NCBI GenBank assembly: GCA_963678585.2
Contig: CAXXGA010000001.1
Span: 372,001 to 436,000, forward strand
DNA: 64,000 nucleotides
Source of the DNA: Breoghania sp963678585
GTDB taxonomy: Bacteria > Pseudomonadota > Alphaproteobacteria > Rhizobiales > Stappiaceae
Direction of reading: 5' to 3'
Below are positions 51,569 through 60,899 of the stretch, piece after piece. A model generated the notes under the pieces. That model made no database searches and was not told the DNA's origin. It saw only the letters and a program-made list of their open reading frames with translations. A program made the position numbers and the translations under genes. Position 1 is the stretch's first letter. Every line of letters starts with the position of its first letter.

Positions 51569-53935
51569 CTATTCGGCCGCCATGGGCCGCCTTGCCGCCT
51601 GCGCCAGACGCCAGACCTTTTCCGGCGTCGCCGGCATGGTCAGATCCTCGGTGCCGAGCGCATCCGTCAACGCATTGATGAGCGCGGGCGGGGAACCAAT
51701 GGCCCCTGCCTCGCCGCACCCCTTCATGCCCAGCGGATTGCCGGGACAGATCGTCTCCGTCGTCGTCACCTGGAAGGAAGGCAGATCGTCGGCGCGCGGC
51801 ATGCAGTAGTCCTGGAAGGAGGCCGTCGTGAGCTGGCCGCTCTCCTCGTCGTAGACGCAGCCTTCCAGCAGCGCCTGACCGATGCCCTGCGCCAGACCGC
51901 CATGGACCTGACCTTCCACGATCATCGGGTTGATGATGCGCCCGAAATCGTCCGCCGCCACGAAGGCGATGATCTCGGTCTTGCCGGTATCCGGATCGAT
52001 CTCGACCTCGCAGATGTAGCAACCGGCGGGGAAGGTGAAGTTCGACGGATCGTAGAACGCGCCTTCCTTCAGGCCCGGCTCCATGCCGTCGGGCAGGTTG
52101 TGGGCGGTGTAGGCGGCGAGCGCCACTTCCGTCATGGTGAGCTGCTTGTCAGTGCCCGCCACCTTGAAGGCCCCGCCATCGACCACGATATCGGTCTCTG
52201 CCGCTTCCATCAGGTGGGCTGCGATCTTCTTGGCCTTGGCCTCGACCTTGTCGAGCGCCTTGGAGATGGCCGACATGCCGACGGCGCCGGAGCGCGAGCC
52301 GTAGGTGCCCATGCCGAACTGCACCTTGTCGGTGTCGCCATGGACGATCTGGACCGTATCGACGCCGACGCCGAGGCGTTCGGAGACAAGCTGGGCAAAG
52401 GTCGTCTCGTGGCCCTGACCGTGGCTGTGGGAGCCGGTGAGGACTTCGATGGTGCCGACCGGATTGACCCGCACTTCCGCCGATTCCCAGAGCCCGACGC
52501 CCGCACCCAGCGACCCCACGGCCTTGGACGGCGCGATGCCGCACGCCTCGATATAGCAGGAGTAGCCGATGCCGCGCAGCTTGCCGCGGGCTGCGGCTTC
52601 CGCCTTGCGGGCCGGGAAACCCGCATAATCGATGGCTTCCTGGGCGGCGCGGACGGAGGCGTCATAGTCGCCCGCGTCGTAGCACATGATGACCGGGGTC
52701 TGATGCGGGAACTCGGTCACGAAGTTCTTGCGCCGCAGCTCCGCCGGATCGAGCCCCAGTTCGCGCGCCGCGACTTCCATGATGCGTTCCACCACATAGG
52801 TCGCCTCGGGGCGGCCTGCGCCGCGATAGGCATCGACCGGCGTGGTGTTGGTGTAGACCGCCTTCACGTTCGCGTAGATGGCGGGCATCGCATATTGGCC
52901 CGACAGCAACGTCGCATAGAGGTAGGTCGGCACGGCGGAAGAGAACAACGACATGTAGGCGCCGAAATTCGCCGTGGTGTTCACCCGGAAGCCGGTGATG
53001 CGGTTGTCCGCGTCGAATGCCAGTTCCGCGGTGGTGGCGTGGTCGCGGCCGTGCGCATCGGTGAGGAAGGCCTCGGTGCGATCCGACACCCATTTGAGCG
53101 GACGGCCTACTTTCTTGGCGGCCCACAGACAGGCGACTTCTTCCGGGTAGACATAGATCTTGGAGCCGAAACCGCCGCCCACATCGGGGGCGATGACGCG
53201 CAGCTTGTGTTCCGGCGCGATGTTGTAGAAGGCCGACAGCACGAGGCGCGCCATATGCGGGTTCTGCGAGGTGGTCCAGAGCGTGAAGTGCTCCTCCGCC
53301 CCGTCATAGTCCGCAACAGCCGCACGCGGCTCCATCGGGTTGGGAACCAGCCGGTTGTTGGCGATGTCGATCTTGGTGATATGGGCAGCGCTCGCCATGG
53401 CCGCGTCCACCGCGGCCTCGTCGCCGATCTCCCAGTCGTAGATCATGTTGCCCGCAGCTTCCGGATGGATCTGCGGCGCGCCGGGCTTCAGGGCGGCTGC
53501 GGTGGTCGTCACCGCGGGCAGTTCCTCCCAATCCACCATCACGGCCTCGGCCGCATCGCGGGCCTGCTCGTAGGTGTCTGCGACCACCATGGCGACCGCC
53601 TGACCGACAAAGCGCACCGTGTCGGTGGCCAGCGCCGACCATGCGCCCATGTTCATGGGCGAGCCGTCCTTGGAATGGATCATCCAGCCGCAAATCAGGT
53701 TGCCGACGCCGTCGGCCACGAGCTGATCGCCGGTGAGAACCGCATCGACGCCGGGCATCTCGAGCGCGGCGGATGCATCGATGTTCGACACTTTCGCATG
53801 GGCGTGGGGGCTGCGCACGAAGGCCACCCGGCCCATGCGCGGCAGGTTCATGTCGTCGGTGTAACGCCCCTTGCCGGTGATGAAACGCTTGTCTTCCTTG
53901 CGCGGTACGCGCGCACCGATACCTTCAACTCCCAT
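51569..53935 (-). CDS. coxL: Molybdenum hydroxylase large subunit, form II CoxL-like
   Basis: 788 residues. Typical molybdopterin-binding elements are present: RFVGQAVAMVVADTYEQA, VGGGFGSKIYVYPEE, GSHSHGQGHETTFAQL and the catalytic Glu in GMKGCGEAGAIGSPPAL. The active-site loop reads AYRGAGR, the signature of form II (putative) CO dehydrogenases; true form I enzymes have AYRCSFR with the copper-binding Cys, which is absent here. It probably oxidises an organic substrate or uncharacterised carbonyl compound with water as oxygen source. A 145-base gap separates it from coxS. Confidence 0.94.
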   Translation of the reverse strand: MGVEGIGARVPRKEDKRFITGKGRYTDDMNLPRMGRVAFVRSPHAHAKVSNIDASAALEMPGVDAVLTGDQLVADGVGNLICGWMIHSKDGSPMNMGAWSALATDTVRFVGQAVAMVVADTYEQARDAAEAVMVDWEELPAVTTTAAALKPGAPQIHPEAAGNMIYDWEIGDEAAVDAAMASAAHITKIDIANNRLVPNPMEPRAAVADYDGAEEHFTLWTTSQNPHMARLVLSAFYNIAPEHKLRVIAPDVGGGFGSKIYVYPEEVACLWAAKKVGRPLKWVSDRTEAFLTDAHGRDHATTAELAFDADNRITGFRVNTTANFGAYMSLFSSAVPTYLYATLLSGQYAMPAIYANVKAVYTNTTPVDAYRGAGRPEATYVVERIMEVAARELGLDPAELRRKNFVTEFPHQTPVIMCYDAGDYDASVRAAQEAIDYAGFPARKAEAAARGKLRGIGYSCYIEACGIAPSKAVGSLGAGVGLWESAEVRVNPVGTIEVLTGSHSHGQGHETTFAQLVSERLGVGVDTVQIVHGDTDKVQFGMGTYGSRSGAVGMSAISKALDKVEAKAKKIAAHLMEAAETDIVVDGGAFKVAGTDKQLTMTEVALAAYTAHNLPDGMEPGLKEGAFYDPSNFTFPAGCYICEVEIDPDTGKTEIIAFVAADDFGRIINPMIVEGQVHGGLAQGIGQALLEGCVYDEESGQLTTASFQDYCMPRADDLPSFQVTTTETICPGNPLGMKGCGEAGAIGSPPALINALTDALGTEDLTMPATPEKVWRLAQAARRPMAAE

Positions 53936-54080
53936 TTCTTCCTCCCCTGGGATGCCGCCTGTCCAAAGCGGTTCCCGCGCGAAACGTCACGAGGTCCGGA
54001 GCGTCTTGATGCGCCTGATTTCGGAACAGGTTCCGTTTCGCGGACGGCTCGCGCCGCCTTTGAAAAACTTCAGATGAAAA

Positions 54081-54572
54081 TCACTCGGCAGCAGCCGCCA
54101 GCGACCCGGAAATCTCGTCGGCAGCCGCCTTGATGGCCTTGACGATGTTGTGGTAACCGGTGCAGCGGCAGATATTGCCTTCCAGCTCGTGGCGGATGGT
54201 CGCCTCGTCGAGCTTGGCATTGTGACGCTCGATCATGTCGACCGCAGACATGATCATGCCGGGGGTGCAGAAACCGCACTGAAGGCCATGATGCTCGCGG
54301 AAGGCGGCCTGCACGGGGTGCAGAATGTCCCCCTTGGCGATGCCTTCGATGGTGGTGACCTGACAGCCGTCGGCCTGAGCCGCCAGCATGGTGCAGGACT
54401 TGACCGCCTTGCCGTCCACATGGACGACGCAGGCCCCGCACTGGGACGTGTCGCACCCCACATGAGTACCGGTGAGCCCCAGCCCCTCGCGCAGGAACTG
54501 CACCAGCAAAGTCCGGCCTTCCACCTCTTGTGAAACGGTCTTGCCGTTCACGGTCATGGTAACCGTCGCCAT
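54081..54572 (-). CDS. coxS: Molybdenum hydroxylase small iron-sulfur subunit
   Basis: 163 residues from the ATG at 54572 with GGGAGG upstream. Two [2Fe-2S] clusters are expected: the N-terminal plant-type ferredoxin motif CDTSQCGACVVHVDG with a further Cys in VKSCTML, and the C-terminal helical motif CGFCTPGM with CRCTGYHNI. It shuttles electrons from the molybdenum site to the FAD subunit. Located between coxG and coxL on the same strand. Confidence 0.96.
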   Translation of the reverse strand: MATVTMTVNGKTVSQEVEGRTLLVQFLREGLGLTGTHVGCDTSQCGACVVHVDGKAVKSCTMLAAQADGCQVTTIEGIAKGDILHPVQAAFREHHGLQCGFCTPGMIMSAVDMIERHNAKLDEATIRHELEGNICRCTGYHNIVKAIKAAADEISGSLAAAAE

Positions 54573-54653
54573 GAAACTTCCTCCCACTTCTTCAACGTCA
54601 GGCAGGGGCGCGGCATGATCCTCCCACAGGACCCGCACCCTGCCTGCCTCTGG

Positions 54654-55301
54654 CTACATATTGGCAAACAGAATAATCAGAATAATCACGCCAAGCCCGA
54701 GCAGGCCCCACACCATGGGACCGCCGAACGTGCCCTTTCCGGCCTCCACCTCCAGCCGTTCCTCCGCGTCGCGCACCACGTCTTCCATGGCGTTCTCGAC
54801 CGCGGCCGTGGCCCCGGCGATGGAATTTTCGCCCTCTGCGGTGACGCTTTCGTCGGAGCCGCCGCCGCCAACAATTTCGGAGAACTTGCCGAAAAACTCG
54901 TCCGCCATCTTGCGGGCGGTAGAATCGATCAGACGCGAGCCGAGCTGGGCGAGCTTGCCGCCCACCTGCGCATGCGCCTCGTAGGTGAGAACGGTCTCTT
55001 CGCCATCCTCCGCCAGATGCACATCCGCGCCGCCCTTGGCGAAGCCGGCGACGCCGCCCTTGCCTTCGCCGGCGATGGTGTAGCCTTCCGGCGCATTGAT
55101 GTTCTCGAAGGTCACGGAACCCTTGAACTTCGCCTTCACCGGTCCGACCTTGGCCGTCACTTCAGCCGCCAGTTCATTGTCGGACGTCTTTTCCAAGCTT
55201 TCGCAGCCTGGAATGCAGGCTTTCAGGATTTCCGGATTATTGAGCGCTTCCCATACCGTCTCACGCGGTGCAGGGATGCGGTATTCCCCCTTCATGTCCA
55301 T
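54654..55301 (-). CDS. coxG: CoxG-like SRPBCC protein with C-terminal membrane anchor
   Basis: 215 residues. The SRPBCC fold occupies about 1-150 (MDMKGEYRIPAPRETVWEAL, ACIPGCESLEK, VGGKLAQLGSRLI). It is joined by an acidic linker to one C-terminal hydrophobic helix (MVWGLLGLGVIILIILFANM). In Oligotropha, CoxG recruits CO dehydrogenase to the cytoplasmic membrane, and this layout agrees. It is the first gene of the operon, 81 bases before coxS. Confidence 0.92.
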   Translation of the reverse strand: MDMKGEYRIPAPRETVWEALNNPEILKACIPGCESLEKTSDNELAAEVTAKVGPVKAKFKGSVTFENINAPEGYTIAGEGKGGVAGFAKGGADVHLAEDGEETVLTYEAHAQVGGKLAQLGSRLIDSTARKMADEFFGKFSEIVGGGGSDESVTAEGENSIAGATAAVENAMEDVVRDAEERLEVEAGKGTFGGPMVWGLLGLGVIILIILFANM

Positions 55302-55588
55302 CTTCGGACCTACTCCTCCAGAACAAACATGCAGCTCGCGGCCCTTAGAATTCGCTCATTCGAGCGAAACTTCAATCGTGCCAAGGTGGCATGCCGAAGT
55401 GTTATGATCCCGACGAAAGAGGGGACGCCGCGTGCTCCTGTTAGTAACTTGTCGGCTTGCGTGCGCAATGACAAGCAGCCGAAAACAAAAAAGTTCCGCT
55501 CGGTGACGATTGACCGGAAGGCTGCCCGGCCCTAATCCACCCACCACAGATCAAAGCCTTTCCATGGCAAGCCCCCAAGAGGACCGAC

Positions 55589-56731
55589 TTGGCCCGTAAG
55601 CCGCCCCGCAAACCCCGCGCCCGCACCGAGGCCGCCGCCCCTTCCAGAAAGCCGGGCGCGCCTCGCAAGAAGACCGCCGCGTCCTTCAAGAAGGCCGACG
55701 AGCGCCCGCGCAACACGCCTGCGCCCCGGCGCGACGACGATGCGCGGCCAGCCTTCAGCGACAAGCTTGCCGCTTCCGCCGCCTCCCCGCTGCCGCCCCG
55801 CCTTGCGCCCAAGGGCGCGCAGAAGGTGGAAGGCCGCTGGCCGGTGATGCTGGAGACGAAGGGCTGGTCCGATTACGAACTTCTCGACATGGGCGACGGC
55901 GAAAAGCTGGAGCGATACGGGAATTACGTGATCCGCCGCCCGGAGGCGCAGGCGATGGGCGCACGCCGTCTCGACGTCAGCCGCTGGGAGGGCGCGGACG
56001 CGGCCTTTACCGGCGATGTGGAGGAAGAAGGCCCCGGCCGCTGGCGCTTTGCCCGCGAACTGCCCGAGACATGGCCGATGACCATGGGGGCCGCGCGCTT
56101 TCACGGACGCTTCATGTCGTTTCGCCATGTGGGCGTGTTCCCGGAACAGATCGCCCATTGGGAGTGGACGCGCGAGCGCATTCAGGCCGCAAAGCGCCCC
56201 GCCGGGCGTCCGCTGAAGGTTCTGAACCTCTTCGGCTATACCGGCCTTGCTTCGCTTCTGGCAGCCGATGCGGGCGCGGAAGTGACCCATGTGGATGCGT
56301 CCAAGAAGGCGATCGGCTGGGCGCGCGAGAACCAGAACCTTTCCGGCATGGACGATCTGCCGATCCGCTGGATCTGCGACGATGCGATGAAGTTCATCGC
56401 GCGCGAGGCGCGGCGTGGCAACACCTATGACGGCATCATTCTCGATCCGCCGAAATACGGGCGCGGGCCGAAGGGCGAGGTGTGGGATCTCTTCCGCGAT
56501 CTGCCCGCCATGCTCGATCTGGTGCGCGCGCTGCTGAACGAGGACGCCGCCTTCGTCATCCTGTCGATCTATGCGATCCGGGCCTCGTTCCTGTCCAACC
56601 ACGAACTGATGATGGACGTGATGCACGACAGGCCGGGGACGGTGGAATCGGGCGAGCTTGTCATCCGCGAGACGGGCTCTGCTGCCCGCGCCCTTTCAAC
56701 TTCGCTGTTCAGCCGCTGGAGCGCGTCATGA
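55589..56731 (+). CDS. RlmI-like SAM-dependent methyltransferase (probable rRNA cytosine methyltransferase)
   Basis: 380 residues from a TTG at 55589 preceded by AGAGGA. The first 70 residues are basic and Pro/Ala-rich and probably disordered. The methyltransferase core has VLNLFGYTGLASLLAADAGA (motif I), VTHVDASKKAIGWARENQ, and DGIILDPPKYGRGPKG, where DPPKYG is the N/C5-base methyltransferase signature of the COG1092 (RlmI/RlmK) group. The RNA target is inferred. The stop overlaps the next gene by 4 bases. Confidence 0.85.
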   Translation: MARKPPRKPRARTEAAAPSRKPGAPRKKTAASFKKADERPRNTPAPRRDDDARPAFSDKLAASAASPLPPRLAPKGAQKVEGRWPVMLETKGWSDYELLDMGDGEKLERYGNYVIRRPEAQAMGARRLDVSRWEGADAAFTGDVEEEGPGRWRFARELPETWPMTMGAARFHGRFMSFRHVGVFPEQIAHWEWTRERIQAAKRPAGRPLKVLNLFGYTGLASLLAADAGAEVTHVDASKKAIGWARENQNLSGMDDLPIRWICDDAMKFIAREARRGNTYDGIILDPPKYGRGPKGEVWDLFRDLPAMLDLVRALLNEDAAFVILSIYAIRASFLSNHELMMDVMHDRPGTVESGELVIRETGSAARALSTSLFSRWSAS

Positions 56732-57573
56732 GCCAGGACAACAAGTCCGCAAACACAAGGCCGGGACAGGTCAAGACCGTCACCAGCGTGTCGAACCCGG
56801 TCATCAAGGACATCAAGGCGCTCGTTTCCCAGCGCAAGCGGCGCAAGGAGGCGGGGCTTTTCGTGGCCGAGGGGCTGAAGCTCGTCACCGACGCCATGGA
56901 AGCGGGCTGGCCGATCCGCACGCTCGTTTTCGGCGGCGAGGTGCGCGAGCAACCGATGGTGAGCAAGGCCGCCGCCACCGCACGCGCTCGCGGCGCACTG
57001 GTGCTGGATGTGTCGCGCGCGGTTCTCACTTCCATCACGCGGCGCGACAACCCGCAGATGGTCGTCGGCGTCTTCGAGCAGCAATGGGCCGATCCCTCAA
57101 CCATCGCGGCGGAGAACGGCGCGGTCTGGGTCGGGCTCGACGAAGTGCGCGATCCCGGCAATCTTGGCACCATCTTGCGCACCGTCGATGCGGTGGGTGC
57201 GAAGGGCGTGGTGCTGATCGGCGATACGACCGATCCGTTTGCGGTCGAAGCGGTGCGCGCCACGATGGGGTCCATCTTCTACGTGCCGCTGGTGCGCATG
57301 AGCCGGGCCGATTTCCTGAAATGGCGTGAACGCTGGCCGGGCAAGGTCTTCGGCACGCATCTGAAAGGGTCCGTCGATTACCGAAAGCCCGATTATTCCG
57401 GCCCGACGCTTCTCCTCATGGGGACCGAGCAATCGGGCCTGCCGGAGCAGATGGTGGAGGCTTGCACCCAGCTTGTGCGCATTCCGCAGGCAGGCAAGGC
57501 CGACAGCCTCAACCTCGCGGTTGCGACCGCGGTCATGCTCTATGAAATCAAGCGCAACGTGCTGGAGCTTTGA
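56728..57573 (+). CDS. SpoU/TrmH-family RNA 2'-O-methyltransferase
   Basis: 281 residues starting at the ATG that overlaps the previous stop. The N-terminal substrate-binding part has VSNPVIKDIKALVSQRKRRKE and LFVAEGLKLVTDAM. The SPOUT domain shows VGLDEVRDPGNLGTILRTVDA (motif 1), LLLMGTEQSGLPEQM (motif 2) and VRIPQAGKADSLNLAVATAVML (motif 3), the knotted SAM site. It methylates ribose in rRNA or tRNA. Coupled with the RlmI-like gene, so both probably act in ribosome maturation. Confidence 0.93.
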   Translation: MSQDNKSANTRPGQVKTVTSVSNPVIKDIKALVSQRKRRKEAGLFVAEGLKLVTDAMEAGWPIRTLVFGGEVREQPMVSKAAATARARGALVLDVSRAVLTSITRRDNPQMVVGVFEQQWADPSTIAAENGAVWVGLDEVRDPGNLGTILRTVDAVGAKGVVLIGDTTDPFAVEAVRATMGSIFYVPLVRMSRADFLKWRERWPGKVFGTHLKGSVDYRKPDYSGPTLLLMGTEQSGLPEQMVEACTQLVRIPQAGKADSLNLAVATAVMLYEIKRNVLEL

Positions 57574-57576
57574 TCG

Positions 57577-58440
57577 ATGCGGCTTTTCGTTTTCGGAATG
57601 GGATATTCGTCCGCCGCCTTCGTGGAGAAGATGCGCGACCGGCTCGAGTGGGTCGGCGGGACCACCCGCAGCGCGGCGAAGGCAGCGAGCCTGCATGAGC
57701 GCGGGATCACGCCGTACCTCTTCGACGGCACGGCACCGGGCGACGAGATCGCCGAGGCGCTCGCCAAGGCGACCCATGTGCTCGTTTCCATCGCGCCCGA
57801 TGAGGACGGCGATCCGGTCCTTCTCCAGCACGGCGGCGATCTTGAGGCGGCTAACCTTTCATGGATCGGCTATCTCTCCACCGTCGGCGTCTATGGCGAT
57901 CACGACGGGGCATGGGTCGATGAGGAGACGGAGGCGCGCCCGGTCTCGGAACGCTCCAAACGCCGCCTTGAGGCGGAGAACGGATGGCTCGACTTTGCCG
58001 AAGAGACCGGCGTTCCTGTCGGCATCTTCCGGCTTTCCGGGATTTACGGACCGGGCCGCAATGCGCTTCTCAACCTTGAGACCGGCAAGGCGCGGCGGCT
58101 GATCAAGCCGGGGCAGGTCTTCAACCGCATCCATGTGGACGATATCGCGGGCGCGCTGGAGGCGGCTTGCGCAAAGCCCGCGGCCCGCATCTACAACGTC
58201 ACCGACGACGAGCCCTGCCCGCCGCAGGATGTCATAGCCTATGCAGCGGAACTCATGGGCATCGCCCCGCCGCCTGAAATCGATTTCGAGACGGCGGATC
58301 TCTCGCCCATGGCGCGGTCGTTCTATGGCGAGAACAAGCGGGTTTCCAATGCGCGGATCAAGGAAGAGCTTGGCTATTCTTTCCGCCACCCGACCTATCG
58401 CGCAGCCCTCGACCACATGTTCAAGACCGGCTGGCGCTAA
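57577..58440 (+). CDS. NAD(P)-binding SDR/epimerase-like protein (YeeZ-like)
   Basis: 287 residues, 3 bases after the methyltransferase gene. The N-terminal nucleotide loop is LFVFGMGYSSAAFVEKM, a GxGxxx variant of the extended SDR Rossmann fold. WIGYLSTVGVYGDHDGAWVDE is the epimerase-like core, but the YxxxK catalytic pair is not evident (ERSKRRLEAE in its place), so it may be non-catalytic or atypical. FRLSGIYGPGRN and VFNRIHVDDIAGAL are conserved. Function unknown. Confidence 0.82.
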   Translation: MRLFVFGMGYSSAAFVEKMRDRLEWVGGTTRSAAKAASLHERGITPYLFDGTAPGDEIAEALAKATHVLVSIAPDEDGDPVLLQHGGDLEAANLSWIGYLSTVGVYGDHDGAWVDEETEARPVSERSKRRLEAENGWLDFAEETGVPVGIFRLSGIYGPGRNALLNLETGKARRLIKPGQVFNRIHVDDIAGALEAACAKPAARIYNVTDDEPCPPQDVIAYAAELMGIAPPPEIDFETADLSPMARSFYGENKRVSNARIKEELGYSFRHPTYRAALDHMFKTGWR

Positions 58441-58456
58441 GCCCGGCAGCGGGTCT

Positions 58457-59359
58457 TTAGAAGCCCGGCAGCACGAGAATCTTCGGCTTTTGCGGCAGGC
58501 TTGCCAGCGAGAGAACGGCGGTCGGCTCCTGTGAAACCTCCACGTCCATTTCTTTGCCCATCTCGGTCAGGAAACGGTTGAAGCTCAGCTGTCCGAAATA
58601 GTGCATGGGCAGGATGACGGAGGAGCGCAGGCGGCGGGCGACCTCCAGCATGCCGTCGTGGCCCATGGTGAAGGAGCCGTCCACCGGCACCATCAGCACG
58701 TCGATCCGCCCGATCTGGGCATATTGCTCGTCGGTGAGGCGGTGATGCAGGTGGCCGAGATGGGCGATGCACAGCCCTGCGGCCTCGAAGATGAAGATCG
58801 AATTGCCGTCATGCTCCATCGTGGCCGCGCCGGAGCGGATATCGGTCGTCACGTTGCGAATGAGCACGTCCTCGACCTGAAGGAAATATTTCGCAGGCCC
58901 CTCCCCCGTGTCCCAGCCGCGCAGCACATGCTGGATCTCGGGATCGGGAAAGATCGTGAAATGGCTGGAATGCGCGTGGTTCATGGTGACCACGCGCGGG
59001 ATGATGCCGCCCGCATAGCCGTTGTAATCGGTGGCGATGGTGACGCCCGCTGCGGTTTCCAGAACGAAGGTGGAATGGCCCGCGAAGGTGACGCGGATTT
59101 CGTTTGAAGAAAGCGCCGATCCGAGCGCTGCACGGCGGAAGGGCGGACGGTTCTCCGCCACCGCAAGGCAATGGCTGGCGGGCGGCGGATCGGCGTTCTG
59201 GGTCAGATGCAGGCCGGTGGCCTTTGCGGGAAGGGCCGACAGGCAGAGGGCCGTCGCCGCGAGTGTCCGCGCGACGAACCTTGCCAGGCGTGCGCCCGGC
59301 GCATTCGATCCCGACCCTGCCCGCAATGCCGCCATATCGAAGCTCCTCGATGCCGCCAT
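58457..59359 (-). CDS. Exported UlaG-like metallo-beta-lactamase-fold hydrolase
   Basis: 300 residues with a probable long signal region (LARFVARTLAATALCLSALPAKA, about 25-47). The MBL fold shows VTFAGHSTFVLETAAGVTIATDY, the metal-site pattern MNHAHSSHF (a variant of HxHxDH, with Ser for Asp), and HLGHLHHRL later in the sequence. The missing canonical Asp and a GHDG near the third ligand suggest altered metal binding. The substrate is unknown. It is convergent with the YeeZ-like gene. Confidence 0.8.
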   Translation of the reverse strand: MAASRSFDMAALRAGSGSNAPGARLARFVARTLAATALCLSALPAKATGLHLTQNADPPPASHCLAVAENRPPFRRAALGSALSSNEIRVTFAGHSTFVLETAAGVTIATDYNGYAGGIIPRVVTMNHAHSSHFTIFPDPEIQHVLRGWDTGEGPAKYFLQVEDVLIRNVTTDIRSGAATMEHDGNSIFIFEAAGLCIAHLGHLHHRLTDEQYAQIGRIDVLMVPVDGSFTMGHDGMLEVARRLRSSVILPMHYFGQLSFNRFLTEMGKEMDVEVSQEPTAVLSLASLPQKPKILVLPGF

Positions 59360-59462
59360 GCCCTTACGTCAATAAAAGAGGGTAGCTTCATCGTTGCAGC
59401 GCAAAAAGATGTGCGCCCGACATCGAAGCACAAATCATCGTGAAGGCGGACAGGGCGAGAGC

Positions 59463-59497
59463 GGAAAAACAAAGAGCCCGGCACGCATGCCGGGCTC
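59463..59497 (-). terminator. Rho-independent terminator of the peroxiredoxin gene
   Basis: GAGCCCGGCA (59474-59483) pairs with TGCCGGGCTC (59488-59497). On the minus strand the stem is followed by TTTGTTTTT. It lies 30 bases past the peroxiredoxin stop. Confidence 0.9.
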
Positions 59498-59526
59498 CGG
59501 ATCTTTCATCAGGCTTTGCCGGATGC

Positions 59527-60165
59527 TCAGCCCTGGGGCTGGGCGACCATGCGCAGGTAGGGCTTCAGGGTCTTGAAGCCGTTCGGGAAGGCCTTCTTCG
59601 CGTCTTCGTCGGAAATCGACGGCACGATGATGACGTCTTCGCCGTCCACCCAGTTGGCTGGCGTCGCAACCTTGTGCTTGGACGTGAGCTGCAGGCTGTC
59701 CACCACGCGCAGCACTTCGTTGAAGTTGCGCCCCGTGGAAGCCGGGTATTCGATCTTCAGCTTGATCTTCTTGTCCGGGCCGATGACGAAGAGCGAGCGC
59801 ACGGTGGCGGTGCTGTCGGCGTTGGGATGAATCATGCCGTAGGCGTTGGCGACGACCTTGTCCGGGTCGGCGATCAGCGGGAAGTTCAGGGCAACGCCCT
59901 GCGTGTCGGCGATATCGCCGATCCAGGCGTGGTGATCCTCGATCGGATCGACGGAGAGGCCGAACACCTTCACGTCGCGCTTGTCGAACTCATCCTTGAG
60001 CTTTGCGGTCATGCCAAGCTCGGTGGTGCAGACAGGCGTGAAATCGGCCGGATGGGAGAACAGGATCGCCCAGTGACCGTCGATCACCTCGTGAAAATGG
60101 ATCGGGCCGGACGTGGTATCGACCTCGAAATCGGGAGCGGTATCGCCGAGAAGCAATGCAGACAT
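59527..60165 (-). CDS. 1-Cys peroxiredoxin (Prx6 family)
   Basis: 212 residues from the ATG at 60165 with GGAGG directly upstream; the frame is open further but unconserved. The peroxidatic Cys lies in HPADFTPVCTTELG. The C-terminal LRMVAQ region and length about 210 indicate the Prx6/1-Cys group, without a resolving Cys near the C-terminus. It reduces hydrogen and organic peroxides in the cytoplasm. A strong terminator follows, so it is monocistronic. Confidence 0.95.
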   Translation of the reverse strand: MSALLLGDTAPDFEVDTTSGPIHFHEVIDGHWAILFSHPADFTPVCTTELGMTAKLKDEFDKRDVKVFGLSVDPIEDHHAWIGDIADTQGVALNFPLIADPDKVVANAYGMIHPNADSTATVRSLFVIGPDKKIKLKIEYPASTGRNFNEVLRVVDSLQLTSKHKVATPANWVDGEDVIIVPSISDEDAKKAFPNGFKTLKPYLRMVAQPQG

Positions 60166-60271
60166 GGAAACCTCCAATTGGGTGGGGTTGGAATCTATAA
60201 TTGAAATAACTCTAAAAAACAAAAGACGGAAAGTCGCATTGATAAATGTCACCTGTCGGGCCGGATCTTTC

Positions 60272-60300
60272 AACAGGCCGGGTGAAAAACCCGGCCTGTT
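60272..60300 (-). terminator. Hairpin after the PhnA-like gene
   Basis: AACAGGCCGGGT (60272-60283) pairs perfectly with ACCCGGCCTGTT (60289-60300) with a 5-base loop. It begins 9 bases past the PhnA-like stop on the minus strand. The T content is mainly in the loop, so strength is uncertain. Confidence 0.65.
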
Positions 60301-60308
60301 TCAGCGGT

Positions 60309-60899
60309 TCAGGCCTTCTTGACGAATTCCGTCAGGATGACGATGCGCTGATCGTTGACGCGGCCTTCGATCTGGCCGGCATTGTCGGGCACCAGCGCGA
60401 TGTTGCGCACCGCGGTGCCGCGCTTGGCGGTAAACCCGCCGCCCTTGACCTTCAGATCCTTGATCAGCGTGACCGTGTCGCCTGCCGACAGCACCGCGCC
60501 GTGGGTGTCCTTGTGGACGACGGCGTCCTCGTCGTCGCCCCCCGCGGCGCCCTTGTCCAGACCGGCCTCGGCCCATGCGAGCGTTTCCTCGTCGAGATAG
60601 AGCATGTCGAGGAGATCGCGGGCCCATGTTTCGGAGGACAGGCGGTTGAGCATGCGCCATGCCGCGACCTGAACCGGCGGCACCTGGCTCCATGCGCTCT
60701 CGTTCAGGCAATGCCAGTGGGCGAGATCGATCTCGGTGGAGCCTTCGATCTGGGCGGCACAGGCGCTGCAGGCGAGGATGGCCTTGTCGGCGCTGTCATC
60801 CGCATCGGGGCCGACGGCCAGCGCGGCGAGGGTCTCGGTGGAGCCGCAAAGCTCGCATTTGTCTTGAGCGCGGGCGCGCAGATCAGCTTCAAGGGTCAT
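60309..60899 (-). CDS. PhnA-type zinc ribbon protein
   Basis: 196 residues from the ATG at 60899. Two CxxC pairs near the N-terminus (CELCGS and CSACAAQ) form the zinc ribbon, and the C-terminal PhnA domain has SAGDTVTLIKDLKVKGGGFTAKRGT and IEGRVNDQRIVILTEFVKK. Despite its old name (alkylphosphonate uptake), PhnA family members have no firmly known role in phosphonate use; the C-terminal fold is SH3-like. No phn genes are nearby. Confidence 0.88.
   Translation of the reverse strand: MTLEADLRARAQDKCELCGSTETLAALAVGPDADDSADKAILACSACAAQIEGSTEIDLAHWHCLNESAWSQVPPVQVAAWRMLNRLSSETWARDLLDMLYLDEETLAWAEAGLDKGAAGGDDEDAVVHKDTHGAVLSAGDTVTLIKDLKVKGGGFTAKRGTAVRNIALVPDNAGQIEGRVNDQRIVILTEFVKKA

Noticed and set aside
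51569..53935. Aerobic (form I) CO dehydrogenase
   Set aside because: The active-site loop lacks the copper-binding Cys (AYRGAGR instead of AYRCSFR).
51452..54133. 893-codon plus-strand frame opposite coxL
   Set aside because: Shadow of coxL. The translation is His/Arg/Gly-rich and without domains, and the minus strand has all molybdenum hydroxylase motifs.
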